Source of the DNA: Photobacterium sanguinicancri
GTDB taxonomy: Bacteria > Pseudomonadota > Gammaproteobacteria > Enterobacterales > Vibrionaceae
Reading direction: 5' to 3'
Length of the DNA stretch: 64,000 nucleotides
Assembly: GCF_024346675.1 (NCBI RefSeq)
Contig: NZ_AP024850.1
Span: forward strand, 434,001 to 498,000
Shown: positions 59,393 through 64,000 of the stretch, in pieces
How positions within the stretch are numbered: position 1 is the stretch's first letter
How the letters are laid out: every line of letters begins with the position of its first letter
Position numbers and translations under genes: made by a program
The notes under the pieces: model-generated
Told to the model about the DNA's origin: nothing
The model's database searches: none
What the model saw: the letters and a program-made list of their open reading frames with translations, nothing else

Positions 59393-60556
59393 ATGTCTGT
59401 AATCAAGATGACTGACCTGGAACTTGCAGGTAAACGCGTATTTATCCGTGCTGACCTAAACGTGCCAGTAAAAGACGGTAAAGTAACTTCAGATGCTCGT
59501 ATTCTTGCATCTCTACCAACTATCAAAATGTGCCTAGAAGCTGGCGCAAAAGTAATGGTTACTTCTCACCTTGGTCGTCCTACTGAAGGCGAATACGCAG
59601 AAGAGTTTTCGCTAGCACCTGTAGTTAACTACCTAAACGACGCACTAGATTGCGACGTTAAACTAGCAAAAGATTACCTAGACGGCTTAGAGCTGAACGC
59701 AGGTGAGCTAGTTGTTCTTGAAAACGTTCGCTTTAACAAAGGCGAAAAGAAGAACGAAGAAGCACTATCTAAAAAATATGCTGCACTATGTGACATCTTC
59801 GTGATGGATGCATTTGGTACCGCTCACCGTGCACAAGCATCTACACACGGCGTTGGTACTAACGCTCCTGTAGCATGTGCGGGTCCTCTACTAGCCGCTG
59901 AACTTGAAGCTCTTGGTAAAGCAATGGACAACCCAGCGCGTCCACTTGTTGCTATCGTTGGTGGTTCTAAAGTATCTACTAAACTGACTGTTCTTGAGTC
60001 TTTATCAAAAATTGCTGACCAACTTGTTGTTGGCGGTGGTATCGCAAACACATTCATCGCAGCTGAAGGCCACAACGTTGGTAAATCACTGTACGAAGCA
60101 GACTTAGTAGAGACTGCTAAGAAGCTAATGAAAGAGTGTGCAATCCCTGTAGCGACTGACGTTGCATGTGCGAAAGCATTCGACGAAAACGCAGAAGCAG
60201 AAATCAAAAACGTTGCTGACGTTCAAGACGACGACATGATCTTCGACCTTGGTCCAGATTCAACTGCTGCACTTGCTGAAATTATCAGCAATGCAAAAAC
60301 AATTCTTTGGAATGGTCCAGTTGGCGTATTTGAATTCAAAAACTTTGAAGCAGGTACTGCAGGCATTTCTAAAGCAATCGCAGATTCAGAAGGCTTCTCT
60401 GTTGCCGGCGGTGGTGACACGCTAGCAGCTATCGATAAGTTCGGTATTAAAGCTGACGTTTCTTACATTTCTACTGGTGGTGGTGCATTCCTTGAGTTCG
60501 TTGAAGGTAAAGTACTTCCTGCAGTTGCAATGCTTGAAGAGCGTGCAAAAGCATAA
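59393..60556 (+). CDS. pgk: Phosphoglycerate kinase
   Basis: 387 aa. It transfers phosphate from 1,3-bisphosphoglycerate to [57 protein letters not shown] and [13 protein letters not shown] are all present. Codon use is strongly biased toward a few codons, as expected for an abundant protein. AAGGGACAAAGA before the ATG. It probably shares a transcript with epd. Confidence 0.97.
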   Translation: MSVIKMTDLELAGKRVFIRADLNVPVKDGKVTSDARILASLPTIKMCLEAGAKVMVTSHLGRPTEGEYAEEFSLAPVVNYLNDALDCDVKLAKDYLDGLELNAGELVVLENVRFNKGEKKNEEALSKKYAALCDIFVMDAFGTAHRAQASTHGVGTNAPVACAGPLLAAELEALGKAMDNPARPLVAIVGGSKVSTKLTVLESLSKIADQLVVGGGIANTFIAAEGHNVGKSLYEADLVETAKKLMKECAIPVATDVACAKAFDENAEAEIKNVADVQDDDMIFDLGPDSTAALAEIISNAKTILWNGPVGVFEFKNFEAGTAGISKAIADSEGFSVAGGGDTLAAIDKFGIKADVSYISTGGGAFLEFVEGKVLPAVAMLEERAKA

Positions 60557-60636
60557 TTATTAATGTGGGAGCCTAGTGCTCCCATATTTAAATGTTTGTG
60601 AATTCGGTCAGGTTTTTATAGAATACTGTCCCAGTA

Positions 60637-60648
60637 GCAAACGTTTGC
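60637..60648 (+). promoter_or_regulatory. LacI/PurR-type palindrome upstream of fbaA
   Basis: GCAAACGTTTGC, a perfect 12-bp palindrome 50 bp before the fbaA ATG. It resembles operators of LacI-family regulators, including the PurR core. Confidence 0.5.
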
Positions 60649-60697
60649 AAAGATTTAATATTCACAAAGACAACAAGTTATTAATAGGACTATTGTT

Positions 60698-61774
60698 ATG
60701 TCTAAGATCTTCGATTTTGTAAAACCTGGTGTGATTTCTGGCGACGACGTACAGAAAGTATTTGAAGTAGCAAAAGAAAACAAATTTGCTCTTCCAGCTG
60801 TAAACGTAGTTAACACTGATACTATCAATGGTGTTCTAGAAGCAGCGGCTAAAGTTAAAGCGCCAGTTGTAGTTCAGTTCTCTAACGGCGGTGCTGGTTT
60901 CTTCGCTGGTAAAGGCGTTAAACTTGAAGGTCAAGGCGCACAAATCCTTGGTGCAGTAGCTGGTGCAAAATACGTACACGCTGTTGCTGAAGCTTACGGT
61001 GTTCCAGTTATTCTTCACACTGACCACGCAGCTAAGAAACTTCTTCCTTGGATCGACGGTCTACTAGACGCTGGTGAAGCATTCTTCGCAGAAACTGGTA
61101 AGCCTCTTTTCTCTTCTCACATGATTGACCTTTCTGAAGAGTCACTAGAAGAGAACATCGAAATTTCTGGTAAGTACCTAGCGCGTATGGCGAAAATGGG
61201 TATGACTCTAGAAATCGAACTAGGTTGTACTGGTGGTGAAGAAGACGGCGTTGATAACTCTGATATGGACGCATCTGAGCTTTACACTTCTCCTGAAGAC
61301 GTTGCTTACGCATACGAGAAACTAACGGCTATTAGCCCACGTTTCACTATCGCTGCATCTTTCGGTAACGTACACGGTGTTTACCAAGCTGGTAACGTTG
61401 TACTGACTCCAACTATCCTACGTGATTCTCAAGCATACTGTGCTGAGAAATTCGGTATCGCACCGAACGCACTAAACTTCGTATTCCACGGTGGTTCTGG
61501 TTCTTCTGAAGCAGAAATTCAAGAGTCTATCGGTTACGGTGTTATCAAAATGAACATCGATACTGATACACAGTGGGCATCTTGGGATGGCGTTCGTACA
61601 TACGAAGCTGAAAACCGTGATTTCCTACAAGGTCAAATCGGTAACCCAACTGGCGAATCTGCGCCAAACAAGAAGTACTACGATCCACGCGTATGGCTAC
61701 GTGCTGGTCAAGCTTCTATGGTTACTCGTCTTGAGAAAGCATTCTCTGACCTTAACGCAATCGACGTACTATAA
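60698..61774 (+). CDS. fbaA: Class II fructose-bisphosphate aldolase
   Basis: 358 aa, as E. coli FbaA. Zinc-dependent cleavage of fructose 1,6-bisphosphate. Metal-binding HTDHAAKKLLPW, LEIELGCTGGEEDGVDN, and the phosphate-binding FHGGSGSSEAEI are intact. It has very strong codon bias. A gap of 141 bp after pgk contains a LacI-type palindrome, so it may also have its own promoter. Confidence 0.97.
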   Translation: MSKIFDFVKPGVISGDDVQKVFEVAKENKFALPAVNVVNTDTINGVLEAAAKVKAPVVVQFSNGGAGFFAGKGVKLEGQGAQILGAVAGAKYVHAVAEAYGVPVILHTDHAAKKLLPWIDGLLDAGEAFFAETGKPLFSSHMIDLSEESLEENIEISGKYLARMAKMGMTLEIELGCTGGEEDGVDNSDMDASELYTSPEDVAYAYEKLTAISPRFTIAASFGNVHGVYQAGNVVLTPTILRDSQAYCAEKFGIAPNALNFVFHGGSGSSEAEIQESIGYGVIKMNIDTDTQWASWDGVRTYEAENRDFLQGQIGNPTGESAPNKKYYDPRVWLRAGQASMVTRLEKAFSDLNAIDVL

Positions 61775-61814
61775 TTTTATAGTCGCCTATTGCTTTAAAG
61801 CATTTAAGCTTATG

Positions 61815-61842
61815 AAAAGCCCGCATTTTGCGGGCTTTTTTT
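61815..61842 (+). terminator. Terminator after fbaA
   Basis: AAAAGCCCGCA, TT, TGCGGGCTTTT followed by further T. Confidence 0.9.
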
Positions 61843-62022
61843 TATTTAAAATCACCCAAATGATAAGATTTTTTTGTCATTACGATAAGATTTATTATTT
61901 TATTGTCAGGGAAGAATGGCTGATAATGCCCCGCAAATCATAAAATCGCTGTTATAGTCACTTATGATTATTCTATTGGGTATATAGGCCAATATAGGCG
62001 AGTTAATAGAGAGAGAGTAAAT

Positions 62023-62907
62023 ATGACCGAGAGTGTAGCCGACAAGGTAGTCGACACTATTACTGATAATGAGTTAACGTCAGGCGTACTTAATGCAGGT
62101 ACTTGGGTTACTGATAACCAAGATCTTCTTGTCCAGTATGCCGTTAACTTAATTTCTGCTTTGCTGATTTTGTTCATTGGTAACTTGATCGTTAAAGGCA
62201 TTGCGAATGGCGTAGCGAAAGTGCTGCGTAAGAAAAAAATGGATGATGCAGTCGTTGAGTTTCTTCACTCACTCGTGCGTTACCTGCTATTTGTTATCGT
62301 ATTAATTGCAGCTTTAGGCCGTTTAGGTGTTCAAACCGCTTCAGTGGTTGCTGTGATCGGTGCCGCGGGTTTAGCGATTGGTCTAGCGCTGCAAGGTTCA
62401 CTGTCTAACTTTGCTGCGGGTGTATTAATTGTTAGCTTCCGTCCATTCAAATCTGGCGATTACGTTGAGATTGGTGGCGTAGCGGGTTCTGTTGAGTCTA
62501 TCCAAATTTTCTCGACAGTACTAAAAACACCTGATAACAAAATGGTTGTCGTTCCTAATGGTTCAGTAATTGGTAGCCCTATTACTAACTACTCCCGCCA
62601 TGCAACGCGTCGAATCGACTATGTTATTGGCGTATCTTACGATGCAGATCTTAAGAAGACTAAAGAAGTTTTAACGCGCGTTGTTGCAGCTGAGCCTCGT
62701 GTGCTTAAAGATCCTGAACCAACTGTTGGTGTGGTAGCACTGGCTGATTCATCTGTGAACTTTGTGGTTCGCCCATGGGTGAATACAGAAGACTACTGGG
62801 GTGTGTACTTTGATTTGCTACAAGCAATTAAAGAAGAATTGGATAAAGAAAATATCGGTATCCCATACCCACAAATGGATGTGCACCTTAACAAGCAAGA
62901 AGGCTAA
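62023..62907 (+). CDS. mscS: Small-conductance mechanosensitive channel MscS
   Basis: 294 aa (E. coli 286). Three helices: about 35-60, 85-105, and the pore helix TM3 with the Gly/Ala-rich VAVIGAAGLAIGLALQGSLSNFAAGVLIV pattern. The cytoplasmic beta domain (FKSGDYVEIGGVAGSVESIQIFST, VVVPNGSVIG) follows. It opens under membrane tension to release solutes during hypo-osmotic shock. It follows fbaA and precedes argO, as in E. coli. Confidence 0.96.
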   Translation: MTESVADKVVDTITDNELTSGVLNAGTWVTDNQDLLVQYAVNLISALLILFIGNLIVKGIANGVAKVLRKKKMDDAVVEFLHSLVRYLLFVIVLIAALGRLGVQTASVVAVIGAAGLAIGLALQGSLSNFAAGVLIVSFRPFKSGDYVEIGGVAGSVESIQIFSTVLKTPDNKMVVVPNGSVIGSPITNYSRHATRRIDYVIGVSYDADLKKTKEVLTRVVAAEPRVLKDPEPTVGVVALADSSVNFVVRPWVNTEDYWGVYFDLLQAIKEELDKENIGIPYPQMDVHLNKQEG

Positions 62908-62934
62908 TACCGTTTTTGCTTGATGGATAGCATT

Positions 62935-62966
62935 AAAAATGGCGCTCAATGAGCGCCATTTTTTTA
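62935..62966. terminator. Terminator between mscS and the YbaK-domain gene
   Basis: AAAAATGGCGCTC, AAT loop, GAGCGCCATTTTTTT, symmetrical for the convergent genes. Confidence 0.88.
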
Positions 62967-62979
62967 TATTGGGTTCTGA

Positions 62980-63486
62980 TTATGCAGGGACATCGGCGGG
63001 TAATCGAATAACCTGATTTGGCAAAGTTGTTAAGAGTGCATCAAGATGCTTGGTCTCAAACGCAAAGGTGTAATCCGGTTTACCTGGTGTGTACATCAGT
63101 TCTTGATGTAAATAGACCACAGGGTCGACTAAAATGATCACGTCTTCCGGTAGCGCAAAGGGACAAACAGCCCCTGGCACACAACCTGTTGCCGCTACCA
63201 TTTCGTCGTTACTGCACACAGATACTCGCTTGCCGACCACTTGCTTGACCAGTTTACTGTCAAGGCGGCTATCACGGTGGGTTAAGAGCAAACAGTGACC
63301 TCCACCTTTGATTTTCATGAATAGGCTCTTGCTTGGTGATGCCGTCCAACCCAGTTCATTCGCAATACGAGCGTCTGTTTCGAAGTCTAAAATCGGTTCA
63401 TGTTGCCAAGCTTGATAAGGTACATCCGCTTGGTTGAATAAGTTGATGTTGGTCTGGTAGATCTGTTCTAACGTATTAAGCGACAT
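62980..63486 (-). CDS. YbaK/EbsC domain protein, putative aminoacyl-tRNA deacylase
   Basis: 168 aa. The family hydrolyses mischarged tRNAs such as Ala- or Cys-tRNA(Pro). SKSLFMKIKGGGHCLLLTHRDSRLD, with the conserved Lys, and GCVPGAVCPFAL match the free-standing YbaK/ProX group. Its start lies inside the end of argO (11-base overlap), which suggests co-transcription. The specificity cannot be read from sequence. Confidence 0.85.
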   Translation of the reverse strand: MSLNTLEQIYQTNINLFNQADVPYQAWQHEPILDFETDARIANELGWTASPSKSLFMKIKGGGHCLLLTHRDSRLDSKLVKQVVGKRVSVCSNDEMVAATGCVPGAVCPFALPEDVIILVDPVVYLHQELMYTPGKPDYTFAFETKHLDALLTTLPNQVIRLPADVPA

Positions 63487-64000
63487 ACTGTATCCAAAGT
63501 CCGTTGGCTAAATGAGTAGCAATAAAGAGCATCATAGCGGCAACAGCAAGATCGATACCGCGCTTTACCTTGGGTTTTGACAATGTTGGGCCTAGTTTTG
63601 CCGCGCCAATCGATAAGGTATAGAACCAAGCAAAAGACGCGAAAATTGTACCAATGGCGAAAGCGACTCGATCGCTGCCTTCAAACTGACCGCCAATCGA
63701 TCCTAGAATCACCACAGTGTCTAAGTACAAATGTGGGTTGAGTACCGTCACAGCTAGTGCCCCCAATATAACGGCTCTACGACCTCGAGCTGTTACTTGT
63801 TGGGTTTGTTCTTCTGTATTTTGTGGTTTTAGCGCACTACGCAGCGATAGGCTGCCGTAAAAAAGTAGAAATAAAATACCGCCGACAGTGACGGAGGTCA
63901 GTAAGGTTTCGTTACTTGAAAGGAGTGCACCGCCGCCAAAAATACCAAGGCTAATGAAAATTACATCACAAACACTACAAATGGTTGCCGTGGTCAGATG
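63476..64000 (-). CDS. argO: Arginine exporter ArgO (LysE family), C-terminal part (runs off right edge)
   Basis: The frame is open from base 64000 to the stop at 63476, about 174 codons. It holds ICSVCDVIFISLGIFGGGALL, VTVGGILFLLFYGSLSLRSAL, then AVTVLNPHLYLDTVVILGSIGGQF and FASFAWFYTLSIGAA. The LNPHxYLDT motif and the membrane layout match ArgO/LysE exporters of basic amino acids. The N-terminal portion (about 30-40 residues) is outside the window. It lies near mscS as in E. coli. Confidence 0.9.
   Translation of the reverse strand, partial: HLTTATICSVCDVIFISLGIFGGGALLSSNETLLTSVTVGGILFLLFYGSLSLRSALKPQNTEEQTQQVTARGRRAVILGALAVTVLNPHLYLDTVVILGSIGGQFEGSDRVAFAIGTIFASFAWFYTLSIGAAKLGPTLSKPKVKRGIDLAVAAMMLFIATHLANGLWIQYVA

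Noticed and set aside
59824..60207. 127-codon leftward frame opposite pgk
   Set aside because: Mirror of strongly biased pgk codons; Ser/Ala-rich, no family resemblance.

Overview
The window looks like chromosome 1 of a Vibrionaceae bacterium, most likely Photobacterium or a close relative. The protein sequences are typical of marine gammaproteobacteria. A LuxR/HapR/LitR-type quorum-sensing regulator sits next to hpt, as in Vibrio. The tRNA genes are amplified in long tandem arrays, a habit known from Photobacterium. Species assignment is inference; no rRNA gene is present. Nearly all genes are core housekeeping genes in the order known from Vibrio and, in blocks, from E. coli.

Layout: 1-881 is the N-terminal part of a chemotaxis receptor. 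933-3245 is a patatin/BamA-type outer-membrane phospholipase. 3467-10421 holds acnB and yacL, which are neighbours in E. coli but are separated here by a D-glycerate module (glycerate kinase, GntP-type permease, CdaR-type regulator). 10547-12288 is the nitrogen-control operon glnK-amtB with a sigma-54 promoter. 12307-16314 is the ferric iron importer fbpABC behind a Fur-like box. 16340-17709 carries litR divergent from hpt. 17807-20395 is can and the exporter yadGH. 20443-26515 is a leftward block, sfsA, dksA, gluQ-pcnB-folK-panB-panC. 26737-31848 is hrpB and mrcB. 31906-33162 encodes an HD-GYP protein.

33488-36760 is the most unusual part. It holds twenty tRNA genes of only three species (7 Phe, 7 Asn, 6 Thr), all leftward, in two arrays. 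Each array has its own stringent-type promoter and a UUCG-loop terminator, and a glutathione S-transferase gene lies between them. 36930-39705 is mutY-yggX-mltC, followed by trmB, glsB and a short YggN-like protein. 42344-49540 is rdgB-hemW, a DUF4426 gene, yggS-proC-yggT-yggU and the pilus retraction ATPases pilT-pilU. 49914-55603 is yqgE-ruvX, rsmE-gshB, endA, sprT and metK. 56016-62907 is tkt-epd-pgk-fbaA-mscS. The right edge holds a YbaK-domain protein and argO.

No complete new defence, mobile or biosynthetic system was found. The new content is regulatory and organisational: the tRNA arrays with conserved structured spacers; a Qrr-complementary element before litR; a LuxR/HapR-like box before the endA nuclease gene; a possible NtrC site inside the yacL terminator; a MetJ-like operator at metK; and a probable non-AUG start in pcnB.
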